The notes under the pieces are model-generated. The model had not been told where the DNA came from and did no database searches. It saw nothing but the letters and a program-made list of their open reading frames with translations. The position numbers were made by a program, and so were the translations under genes. A DNA stretch of 64,000 nt, taken from the NCBI GenBank assembly GCA_027488375.1, contig JAIYBW010000005.1, positions 186,001-250,000 on the forward strand. The letters run 5' to 3'. This DNA is from Pseudomonadota bacterium (GTDB lineage: Bacteria; Bdellovibrionota; Bacteriovoracia; Bacteriovoracales; Bacteriovoracaceae). Shown in pieces: positions 50,081 through 59,391 of the stretch. Within the stretch, counting starts at the first letter, position 1, and each line of letters starts with the position of its first letter.

Positions 50081-50950
50081 ATGGCAAATATTAAAGACCT
50101 AAAGAAGAAGATCAAAAGTACCAAAGGTACTTTAAAGATCACGAAAGCGATGAAGCTTGTTTCAGCTGCAAAGTTGAATAAAGCCCAAATTCGCATCTTA
50201 GGTCTTCGTCCTTACTCAACTGAGCTCGAGGGCACAGTGAGAACTGTTTCAGCGTTGGCACAGAATTATAGCAATGAATATTTTCTTCCAAAGATGAATA
50301 ATCAGGCCATCGTTCTCGTGATCTCTTCTGATAAAGGCTTGTGTGGTGGGTATAACTCCCAGCTGGCCAAGACAGTAAGAAAATTCAAGGCTGAGCACAA
50401 AGATGAAGATCTAAAATTTGTTTGGATTGGAAAGAAAGTTAGAGAACTTCTTTCGAAAGAAGTTAACTCTGGCAAAACTTATACTTTCGCGAAAATTGAT
50501 CCTACTTATGAAGAGGTAAGAAAAATCGCGGATGAGTTAGGACAATTATTTATTACGGGAGAAGTAGGCAAAGTTTATGTTGCTTATAACTCTTTCGTAT
50601 CTGCAATTGCCTTTGACTCAAAAGTAAGACAAATCTTACCAATGCAAGTTGCAGAAAAAGTTAAGGAAGAGATTAAAACTCAGTATCCTTATGACTTTAA
50701 GTATGACCCAAGTGCAGAGACCATTTTAGATACGCTAGTACCTGAGGTCTATCTGACGACGGTTTATACTTGTATGCTTGATGCCATTGCATCAGAGCAT
50801 GGAAGTCGTATGAATGCGATGGAAAATGCTTCCAAAAATTCAAGAGAAATGGTTAAGAAGTTATCATTAAAAATGAATAAGTTGAGACAAGCGAAGATTA
50901 CAACTGAATTAATTGAAGTTGTATCTGGTGCTGAGTCTCTCAACGGTTAA
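50081..50950 (+). CDS. atpG: ATP synthase F1 subunit gamma
   Basis: Central-stalk subunit, 289 residues. N-terminal LKKKIKSTKGTLKITKAMKLVSAAKL and C-terminal ASEHGSRMNAMENASKNSREM are the two family signatures; SSDKGLCGGYNSQLAK is the conserved Rossmann-like turn. It sits between atpA and atpD with 17- and 11-base gaps. Confidence 0.97.
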   Translation: MANIKDLKKKIKSTKGTLKITKAMKLVSAAKLNKAQIRILGLRPYSTELEGTVRTVSALAQNYSNEYFLPKMNNQAIVLVISSDKGLCGGYNSQLAKTVRKFKAEHKDEDLKFVWIGKKVRELLSKEVNSGKTYTFAKIDPTYEEVRKIADELGQLFITGEVGKVYVAYNSFVSAIAFDSKVRQILPMQVAEKVKEEIKTQYPYDFKYDPSAETILDTLVPEVYLTTVYTCMLDAIASEHGSRMNAMENASKNSREMVKKLSLKMNKLRQAKITTELIEVVSGAESLNG

Positions 50951-50961
50951 GGAGTTACTAA

Positions 50962-52377
<1,416 letters not shown>

Positions 52378-52379
52378 TT

Positions 52380-52790
52380 ATGTCAGCTTATAAACTCAAT
52401 CTTTTCACGCCTAAGGGCTCAGTTGTAAAAGATCTTGAGTGCAATGACATTGTTATTCCAACCTGTAGAGGGGAGATTAATATTCTCCCTGATCACACTC
52501 ATATTTTAACCGAATTGAGCACAGGGTTGATGACAGTGAAGACGCCCATGGGTCTTCGCCATTTCTCAGTAACAGCGGGTCTTTGCCGTGTTTTAAAAGA
52601 TACTGTAACGATCCTTTCTTTTACCTCTGAGAAAGCTGAAGATATCGATTTGGACAGGGCCAAAGCGGCTAAGGCCAAGGCGATTGATCGTCTTTCTGGT
52701 AAAGAATCATTGAGCGATGTAGATCTCATTAAATTTAGAAGAAAGCTTGAAAGAGCGGAGCTTCGAGTTCGCCTAGCAAATTTAAAGTAA
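52380..52790 (+). CDS. atpC: ATP synthase F1 subunit epsilon
   Basis: 136 residues: an N-terminal beta sandwich (LNLFTPKGSVV, then ILPDHTHILTELSTGLMTVK) and a C-terminal helical hairpin with the DLDRAKAAKAKAIDRL stretch, which can inhibit rotation. It is two bases after atpD and is the last gene of the operon, followed by a strong terminator. Confidence 0.95.
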   Translation: MSAYKLNLFTPKGSVVKDLECNDIVIPTCRGEINILPDHTHILTELSTGLMTVKTPMGLRHFSVTAGLCRVLKDTVTILSFTSEKAEDIDLDRAKAAKAKAIDRLSGKESLSDVDLIKFRRKLERAELRVRLANLK

Positions 52791-52796
52791 TGAAAA

Positions 52797-52822
52797 GGCC
52801 TGCGAAAGCGGGCCTTTTTTTT
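52797..52822 (+). terminator. Terminator of the atp operon
   Basis: GGCCTGC-GAAA-GCGGGCC stem (one G-T wobble) followed by eight T, seven bases after the atpC stop. Confidence 0.93.
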
Positions 52823-52838
52823 GGTCCTATAGAACCAA
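52821..52838 (+). repeat. CCTATAGA-core near-palindrome, copy 6 (intergenic)
   Basis: TTGGTCCTATAGAACCAA directly after the atp terminator T tract. It is the only copy outside coding sequence. Its outer pair is T/A where copy 3 has C/G, so pairing is kept. Confidence 0.65.
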
Positions 52839-52965
52839 TTTTCATGGCCAGTCATGACTACTCACTAAAATTTCATCCAAAAAATATCTGAATAGGCACT
52901 AAATAGACCACTGTTACAAATTAAGAATGAGATTATTTGAAATTAGCTTATGATTATATTTAAGT

Positions 52966-54948
52966 ATGTCTCAAATGCTAACACGGATGTTTGCTTATTT
53001 TACTGTTGTTACCTACCTGGTTGTAGGAACTGTCGTCGTTCGTGTTCTTCAAACTGAATCTCAAAGTTTTGAATTCTCTCATTCATATCTTAATTTTCTT
53101 AGTGAATCAAAAATTGAAAGTGTAACAGAGCTTACAGCTGTAAAAACTCCAGAGATGAAATTTGAATTCACGAAAAAAGCTACTAATGTGGCCATGACTT
53201 ATGAGACGCGAAAAGTGAGAAGAGCCGTTCATAGAATTCATAGAAAAGTGGTCCATCAAATTAAATGGGAAAAAATTAAGACTCTTGAGAAAAATGAACT
53301 TCCGTTTGCATCACCGATATCATTAAAGCCTGTTATTAAAGAAACCTTTCTTGCTGCAAATTTGGTGTCTTCCTTTGAAGCTTTTTCTTATTCCGAAAAG
53401 AAGATCCAAGTAGCAGAGAAATCAGAAGAAATCATCGATGAAGTAAAAGTGACTCAAGCCGTATCTCAGGAAGTTGAACCGGAATTCTTCGAATATGAAG
53501 CGAAATCTGAAAAGGTGGAAGCCCCTTCAATCGCTCAAAATACAGATTCTAAAAATGAAACTCAAGATATACTTGATCTCATGACTCCACCTCAAGCCGT
53601 GACTACTCGGCCAGTTGAAGTTAAAAAATCAGAACCCGTCCAATTCGTTAACGTGGCCCAAACGGTGACTACTCAAGAACCAGTTGTATCAAATCCAATT
53701 CCTCAAGCGCCAAAAATACCTTCACAGCGTAAGCCCCAAACTGTGAGTGAAAATTCCTTCGTGAATAGTCACGCCCTTCAGGCACCTACGACATTCTCAA
53801 CTTCCGTGACTATTCATGCCGTTGGAATGAACTTAAAGGGAAGTGAAAAGCTGCAGGGTTTTGAATTGAGGTTTCAGGATCAGAATGGTGGAACCCTTGA
53901 AGATTTTGGAGCGGGAAGTGTGACATTTGATGGAACATTAGCAGCTACTAAAATGACGAGATCAGTAGTGATGTTAAAGAAGGGATTTGTGCCTACTTCT
54001 ACAGAACTTATTTTAGAAGAGGGATCAAGTGAATTAGCGATTCCGCTTATTGAAGAAGATGTCCTTTATAATCTCAATGAAACATTTGAGCAGAGGGGCG
54101 CAGTCGGCTCACTTTTAGTTGAATTAGATGATGAAACAGAAATTGCAAAATTAGATGTTCCTTTTGGCAAAGTCATTAAGCTTAACGGTGATTTTAAACC
54201 AACTGAAAATGAAGATTTTCGATACGAATTATTTCTGGGTGTAAAATCTGGAAATGCCATGATCAGCTACCAAAAAGGATCTGGAGAGATTGTGAATCGT
54301 ATTGTTCATATTCATGAGAATGAATTAACTTATGATGCTAATTTTTATGAAGACGTGATGAATGAAAAAGTAAAACTTCTTGAAGAGGATTTGCTCGCTA
54401 AAGAAACATCACCCTTAATTTTAACTGAGGATCAAATTAGTGTGTTTGCCAAAGAAACATCAATTAAGAAGATCAATCAAAATACTTATCATCTTAATTT
54501 TGATGTTCAAAATCTAGGTGGAAGAAGATATTTAGAATTAAAACATCAAAAAGAAAGTGTCTTCGTAGGTTTGAGAGACAATAATAGATTAACCATACCT
54601 TCTGAAAGTTTTATGCGTTATATCCTGTCTAATTTTGAAGACTCAAAACTTGGTCAAAGATGTCTAGTTCAAGTCAATCTTTCTAAAAAGATTTCAAGTT
54701 ATGAAGTACAGGCAGAATCCTCATCTTCAACTCTTCAAGCTTTTCATCAAGTTTTAGATCGTGATGGTAAATTTTATGAGAGTGTTTCAGATAAAACTCG
54801 AAAAATAGTCATTTTGGGTGAAAGTCATGCCACAGGAGAGACTTCCCGAGATGCTAAAATCAATATTAAGATTGATTATCAAGATGGCAGTCAACAATTT
54901 CTAAATTCTTATTGCTCGCCGAATACTTATCTTGTTGAACAGCTTTGA
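52966..54948 (+). CDS. Unrecognised single-pass membrane protein, 660 residues
   Basis: I do not recognise a family. There is one N-terminal membrane helix (about 9-27, AYFTVVTYLVVGTVVVRVL), so most of the chain should be periplasmic. Residues about 60-280 are charged then Pro/Gln/Val/Thr-rich and probably disordered. Residues about 280-650 look beta-rich (SVTIHAVGMNLKGSEKLQGF, FRYELFLGVKSGNAMISYQK, IVILGESHATGETSRDAKINIKIDY) and may hold several sandwich domains. No ribosome site is clear at ATG 52966. The 3' end overlaps the convergent transglycosylase gene by 22 bases. It is a possible envelope or surface protein of this lineage. Confidence 0.7.
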   Translation: MSQMLTRMFAYFTVVTYLVVGTVVVRVLQTESQSFEFSHSYLNFLSESKIESVTELTAVKTPEMKFEFTKKATNVAMTYETRKVRRAVHRIHRKVVHQIKWEKIKTLEKNELPFASPISLKPVIKETFLAANLVSSFEAFSYSEKKIQVAEKSEEIIDEVKVTQAVSQEVEPEFFEYEAKSEKVEAPSIAQNTDSKNETQDILDLMTPPQAVTTRPVEVKKSEPVQFVNVAQTVTTQEPVVSNPIPQAPKIPSQRKPQTVSENSFVNSHALQAPTTFSTSVTIHAVGMNLKGSEKLQGFELRFQDQNGGTLEDFGAGSVTFDGTLAATKMTRSVVMLKKGFVPTSTELILEEGSSELAIPLIEEDVLYNLNETFEQRGAVGSLLVELDDETEIAKLDVPFGKVIKLNGDFKPTENEDFRYELFLGVKSGNAMISYQKGSGEIVNRIVHIHENELTYDANFYEDVMNEKVKLLEEDLLAKETSPLILTEDQISVFAKETSIKKINQNTYHLNFDVQNLGGRRYLELKHQKESVFVGLRDNNRLTIPSESFMRYILSNFEDSKLGQRCLVQVNLSKKISSYEVQAESSSSTLQAFHQVLDRDGKFYESVSDKTRKIVILGESHATGETSRDAKINIKIDYQDGSQQFLNSYCSPNTYLVEQL

Positions 54949-56294
54949 CGTCCTAAAAGCTTTTCCCATTCTATTGGTTTAAATTTTTTCATGTCATTCA
55001 AGCTTAGTTGAAAAAACTTCTCTCGAGGAAGTCCCTCTTTAGAGGTAACGATAGTTAATTTGGGATAGGATAATTCTTTAGACACTATATGATGATTATG
55101 GAAAAGGACATCATCTAATTGCTTACTTGATAACGACTTATCAAAACGGAGTGAGCATTTTGTGAGATGGAACTTGAGATCAGCTTCAACATTATAACGA
55201 TCATGTTGATGTAATTCATCGAACAGCTCTTCTTCATAGGCCAGGGCATGAACAAGCGCCAAAAATTCACCATAAAAATTTTTAGAAGCAAATCCAAAAT
55301 GATTTGAATCACTATGTCGTATGACGTGCTCAAGGTTAATTTTTGGAAATCTTCCATTAAGTTGTCGTTTGGTTTGAATTAAATGTTTTGTCCCTGAGTT
55401 GTACGCCGTCACAGCAAGGTCCCATGATTTCATCAGCTGAATATTTTCTTTCATTAAATAAGCCGCAGCTATTGAGATGACACCTATATTTGATCTGTAA
55501 TCAAACTCAGGTCTTTTTGATTTTTTAGGGACATAGTAGCTCGCAATAAGTGGCATAAATTGCCAAACACCGAGTGCCCCGACTTTGGACTCAGCTTTAG
55601 GATTAAAACTAGACTCAAGAAAAGGGATCGCTAAAAGTTCGGAGGGAAGTTCCATTTGTTTAAAAAAGTTATGGATAAATGTTTTATAGGGAAGGGATCG
55701 AACAATACCATCTTTTATAAAATTTCGTTGCCCGGTCTGAGTTCGAATATTTTCTCTTAAACTTTGAAAGAATAATTTTCTTTGAACCTTATTTATAGGA
55801 ATCTTAATTTTATTATCATCCAGAATCTTGTGAATAAATTTAGCTTCTCTTCCAAGACTAAAAGGAGATTTCTCTAAGATGGCGAGATGTCTTTTGATTT
55901 CTGAAATTTTTTCTTGAGTTATTTTGTTTTGCAAAATGTATATTGAGTTCGCCGAAAGACCTTGAGCTTTTAATTGTGAAAAATCTAAGACCTTATAAAT
56001 GAGCGAGAGATTATTCTTATCATGGAGAACAACATGATTCGAAGTGAATTGAGTATAAATAAGAAACCAAAAATTAACTGTCGGATAAAAATAATCACTA
56101 ACTATAAATTCATTGGCAACACGATCATCGTGATCCTTTAGATATTTTTCAAAAGCATTAACAGACATCCAAGGAAGTTCTTTAACCTGTGAAGATAATT
56201 TATCTTTGTTCCTTGAGGAATTGCCAAAATGGGGATCTGAAGCTGTAAAACAGAAAAGAATAATGGGGAAGATAAGTAAGTACCGAACTATCAT
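54927..56294 (-). CDS. MltD-like lytic transglycosylase
   Basis: 455 residues. An N-terminal signal peptide (about 1-18) and a helical region lead to an SLT domain at about 215-330. This contains LLAIPFLESSFNPKAESKVGALGVWQFM (catalytic Glu of the family in the LES motif), then SIAAAYLM and AVTAYNSGTKHLI. It cleaves peptidoglycan glycan strands with 1,6-anhydro ring formation. No LysM repeats are evident after the SLT domain, unlike MltD. Its start overlaps the stop of the upstream patatin gene (ATGA), so both are made together. Confidence 0.88.
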   Translation of the reverse strand: MIVRYLLIFPIILFCFTASDPHFGNSSRNKDKLSSQVKELPWMSVNAFEKYLKDHDDRVANEFIVSDYFYPTVNFWFLIYTQFTSNHVVLHDKNNLSLIYKVLDFSQLKAQGLSANSIYILQNKITQEKISEIKRHLAILEKSPFSLGREAKFIHKILDDNKIKIPINKVQRKLFFQSLRENIRTQTGQRNFIKDGIVRSLPYKTFIHNFFKQMELPSELLAIPFLESSFNPKAESKVGALGVWQFMPLIASYYVPKKSKRPEFDYRSNIGVISIAAAYLMKENIQLMKSWDLAVTAYNSGTKHLIQTKRQLNGRFPKINLEHVIRHSDSNHFGFASKNFYGEFLALVHALAYEEELFDELHQHDRYNVEADLKFHLTKCSLRFDKSLSSKQLDDVLFHNHHIVSKELSYPKLTIVTSKEGLPREKFFQLSLNDMKKFKPIEWEKLLGRQSCSTR

Positions 56295-57475
56295 CGAGGG
56301 CTCAAAATTTGCATAGTTCGTTTGTAACCTGCTTCAACAGCGTGAGCAGAAACTTTTGAGTTTAATGAAAAAGAATTAGCGAAAAATAATTTATAGTCAT
56401 GATGATCTGGGAAAATATCGATTAATTGGACTTTAGGATTAATATTTAATTTTCGTTCCAGAATCGCCATGATTTCTCGGCGATGTGTTTGTGAAAATTT
56501 TTCTTTTTTCATATAGTCATTAACTGTATCCATGATATCGATCGCCTTTGCTCGATCAGCCCTTGATGCGACAATTTTTTTCTGAATCATAAGATAGATG
56601 GATTGGATCGCAATGGGTGGTAAACCATAATTCACAAGAGAGCCCACTTCATCATGGAAGTGGTAGGGCGTATGTGTCCAGGAACTTATGATAACATCAC
56701 ATCCATTATCTTCAGCGACGTGAGTAGAAAGTGTCTCTCTGATCTCACCATCAATATAATAATCAACTTCTTTAGTTATTGGATTCTTAATAGGGTATGG
56801 GCAATAAAATGGTGGAACACTCATACTTGCAGCAGCAGCATGTGAAACATTTGTTCCTGTATAGTAAGTCGAAGTTGAATCATGTCCAGGGTTTGGATAA
56901 TTATACTTTGAAAATATCACTTTTCTTGAGTGATCGAGCTGAGTGGCGACAATAAAAAGATCTGCGGCGAAATCCTCAAAGGTGTCTTTTTCAATGACGT
57001 GTTCAACAAGATATTTACGGACACCCTCAGTAGAAAAAAAACCAGGCAGTGAAACCACAGGTTTTATCATATTTTTGAGAAAGGTAGGGAATCCTTCCAA
57101 GGGATGGTAAAGACCTGGCATAGGAGCCTTCACAGGTGGTCTTTTAATCGTGAACATATCTTTATAATTGATTCCCCGTATTTTTGAACCTTTGATACCA
57201 AGAGTGGCCTGAATAATATCCTGAGGTGTATAGCCTGAAGCAAGATAGACACAAATCATAGCACCGGCAGATGATCCAACGTAGGTACCAATCTCTAAGC
57301 TTCTGGGATTGAGATTTGTTGAAGGATTAGAATTAGAATTACTTTTTAATGAAAATCCTAATTCTTCGAGGGCATGAGTGACACCAAGATGCCAGGCCGC
57401 TGCTTTGACCACGCCACCGGATAAAACCAGGGCAATTTTTTTATTTTTAATGGCGTTCAAATCAATTGACTTCAT
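56291..57475 (-). CDS. Patatin-like phospholipase
   Basis: Predicted Ser-Asp lipid acyl hydrolase, 394 residues. The nucleophile elbow G67-S-S-A-G71 (Ser69) sits in GTYVGSSAGAM and the catalytic Asp in YYIDGEI (D242). The oxyanion-hole stretch is SGGVVKAAAWHLG, less canonical than GGGxRG. There is no signal peptide, so the protein is cytoplasmic or exported by another route. It is divergent from the small HTH gene and co-translated with the transglycosylase. Confidence 0.85.
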   Translation of the reverse strand: MKSIDLNAIKNKKIALVLSGGVVKAAAWHLGVTHALEELGFSLKSNSNSNPSTNLNPRSLEIGTYVGSSAGAMICVYLASGYTPQDIIQATLGIKGSKIRGINYKDMFTIKRPPVKAPMPGLYHPLEGFPTFLKNMIKPVVSLPGFFSTEGVRKYLVEHVIEKDTFEDFAADLFIVATQLDHSRKVIFSKYNYPNPGHDSTSTYYTGTNVSHAAAASMSVPPFYCPYPIKNPITKEVDYYIDGEIRETLSTHVAEDNGCDVIISSWTHTPYHFHDEVGSLVNYGLPPIAIQSIYLMIQKKIVASRADRAKAIDIMDTVNDYMKKEKFSQTHRREIMAILERKLNINPKVQLIDIFPDHHDYKLFFANSFSLNSKVSAHAVEAGYKRTMQILSPR

Positions 57476-57496
57476 TGCTCAACTTTATATTAGATT

Positions 57497-57525
57497 TTGC
57501 ACTTATCTATCGGATTATTTATCAT
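57497..57525 (+). promoter_or_regulatory. Candidate promoter of the HTH-envelope protein operon
   Basis: TTGCAC (57497-57502), 17-base spacer, TATCAT (57520-57525), 24 bases before the HTH gene, in the 74-base gap shared with the divergent patatin gene. Confidence 0.55.
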
Positions 57526-57549
57526 AAAGATTAATCCATAGGAGGATGA

Positions 57550-57888
57550 ATGCATACCACGGAAGGGGTTTGGCTCAATATTACTGACTACTCGGCCTAT
57601 AAAAAGGTTTCAATCTCAACTATTCGCCGTCATTTGAAGTCAAAAGTGCTTCAGTCACGTGTTGAGGATGGAAAATATCTTATTTATATTCCTCATTCTG
57701 AAAAAATTAAATTAAAGGAAGAAGAAGAAATTCTAAAACTAAAATTAGAAATAGAATTTTTAAAAATTCAGTTGCGAGAAGTTAAAGATGAAGCTGCTGA
57801 GCTCAGAATGCTAGTTGATATCTACGAAGATCAAGGAAAAAATTCGACCCAACTTGAACTTCCTCCTGAGGTTCCTACTCATTTATGA
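57550..57888 (+). CDS. Small HTH-like protein with C-terminal coiled coil
   Basis: 112 residues. Residues about 10-55 (WLNITDYSAYKKVSISTIRRHL then SRVEDGKYLIYIP) have the layout of a MerR/excisionase-type winged helix-turn-helix, with a short beta hairpin after the recognition helix. Residues about 56-100 are a heptad-rich coiled coil (KLKEEEEILKLKLEIEFLKIQL), suggesting a dimer. AGGAGG precedes the ATG by four bases, an unusually strong site for this window. Its stop overlaps the next gene's start by four bases, so it is a candidate regulator or partner of that protein. Confidence 0.6.
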   Translation: MHTTEGVWLNITDYSAYKKVSISTIRRHLKSKVLQSRVEDGKYLIYIPHSEKIKLKEEEEILKLKLEIEFLKIQLREVKDEAAELRMLVDIYEDQGKNSTQLELPPEVPTHL

Positions 57889-59342
57889 AAATATTATTTC
57901 TGATATTAATTTTTTCATTCAATTCATTTGCTCAGTCATCTATGCGACGATGTACTCTCTTACCTATTACAGATAGTGTTGGTGGTGCCATTGGTTTTAA
58001 AGTTTTTGAACAATTAGAAAAAAATTTAAAGCAAAGTCATTGGTGCACTTATGTTTCAAATTCGGGCCTGATAGGGATCTTTAGTAAGTATCGTGAAAAT
58101 CTGAATCAGCATCTTAAAGAGAAAGACGTTTTAAAGACGGTAGCTGAAAAATTAAAAGTGGGATCACTTTTAAGGATTAATATTATATCAGAATTAAATG
58201 GTGTCGAAGTTCAACTTGAAGTGAACGGTGAAGATGGCGAAGATCTTTATTTTAGTGAGAAAACGCTTCTTGCCTCAGATGATGTTGATCTCATAAGTCA
58301 GACCGTCATCAATTGGCTTGAAATCTACTCAAAAATGATCCCTTACGATGCCAAGATCAATGGGATCTTAGGTGATCAAATCACCCTCGATGTGGGAAAG
58401 GGTTATCCAATAAAAGTGGGACAAGAATTTGTCGTCAAAAGACCAATTCAAAAAAGAAAACATCCCCTTCTAAAAAAGATAGTAGATTGGGATTCAGATG
58501 TTCTCGCCGAAGGTAAAATATTTAATATTTCAGAAAATCAGGCCCTGGGCATGGTTAAAGTCTATAAAACTGACCGCAAGTTAACTGCGGGTGACTGGGT
58601 AAGACTAACACCAGTCAAACAAGACTTTATTGAAGTGGATAAAATTGAAGAAAAGATGGAAGAAAATCCAGGGAGTCTTGGCATTGTTTCTTTAGCGCTT
58701 TTTACCTCCTCAGCGAGTGTAGATAACAGTACGCCAACTGGATCAAACCGGATGAGTGGCTATTTATTTGGATTTGATTTTCGTGGAGAAGGCTGGCTTA
58801 CAAGGCAATACTTTGGAATTCTTGAAGTCTCTAGGAGTATTGGAAAATTAACTAAGGCCTCCGGGAGTCCAGATAAATCCTCAATCAACTCAAGCTTTGG
58901 AAAGTTTAAATTAATGGGTGGTTATAAGTATTTACCAATTGGTTTTTTCTATGGGCCCCAGGTTGATATTTATGGTGGATGGGCCAATTATCTTTTTGAT
59001 TTAGATTATTCGGCCAATGATGGATTTGGACAGGCCAACATATCTGGAGTTGTTTTAGGAGTGGCCGCCAATGTCCCTATAAATAGAGAATATCGTTTCT
59101 CTGTGAGGGCAGATTTTATTCCTTTTCCAACATTTAAAGATAGTGACTCGATTTATAGTTCATCTGAAACAACATCGGCGATGAATCTTGAGGTTGGTTT
59201 AAAGTATCAATATACTCCTCGGATGACTTTAGATGGTGGACTTGAAACATTGTCCGCCAAAGGACGATTTAACTCTTCATTTAAAGAGATTTCATATCAC
59301 GACAATTTAAAACTAAAATTTGGGGCGAGTTTTAACTATTAA
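57885..59342 (+). CDS. Envelope protein: FlgT/CsgG-like N-terminal part plus outer-membrane barrel
   Basis: 485 residues with signal peptide MKILFLILIFSFNSFAQ. Residues about 20-150 (LLPITDSVGGAIGFKVFEQLE, then LKEKDVLKTVAEKLKVGSLLRINI) have an alpha/beta layout like the CsgG/FlgT N-terminal region. Residues about 152-245 (AKINGILGDQITLDVGKGYPI, then VGQEFVVKR, then AGDWVRLTPV) resemble an FlgT-C/SH3-like domain. From about 260 the chain alternates as a beta barrel and ends KFGASFNY, a typical outer-membrane terminal aromatic. The family assignments are pattern-based inference. It is coupled to the HTH gene. Confidence 0.6.
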   Translation: MKILFLILIFSFNSFAQSSMRRCTLLPITDSVGGAIGFKVFEQLEKNLKQSHWCTYVSNSGLIGIFSKYRENLNQHLKEKDVLKTVAEKLKVGSLLRINIISELNGVEVQLEVNGEDGEDLYFSEKTLLASDDVDLISQTVINWLEIYSKMIPYDAKINGILGDQITLDVGKGYPIKVGQEFVVKRPIQKRKHPLLKKIVDWDSDVLAEGKIFNISENQALGMVKVYKTDRKLTAGDWVRLTPVKQDFIEVDKIEEKMEENPGSLGIVSLALFTSSASVDNSTPTGSNRMSGYLFGFDFRGEGWLTRQYFGILEVSRSIGKLTKASGSPDKSSINSSFGKFKLMGGYKYLPIGFFYGPQVDIYGGWANYLFDLDYSANDGFGQANISGVVLGVAANVPINREYRFSVRADFIPFPTFKDSDSIYSSSETTSAMNLEVGLKYQYTPRMTLDGGLETLSAKGRFNSSFKEISYHDNLKLKFGASFNY

Positions 59343-59391
59343 GCCTCGCCTGCCTTTCCAGTGTGAATCTTGATGAATATAATAAATCATC

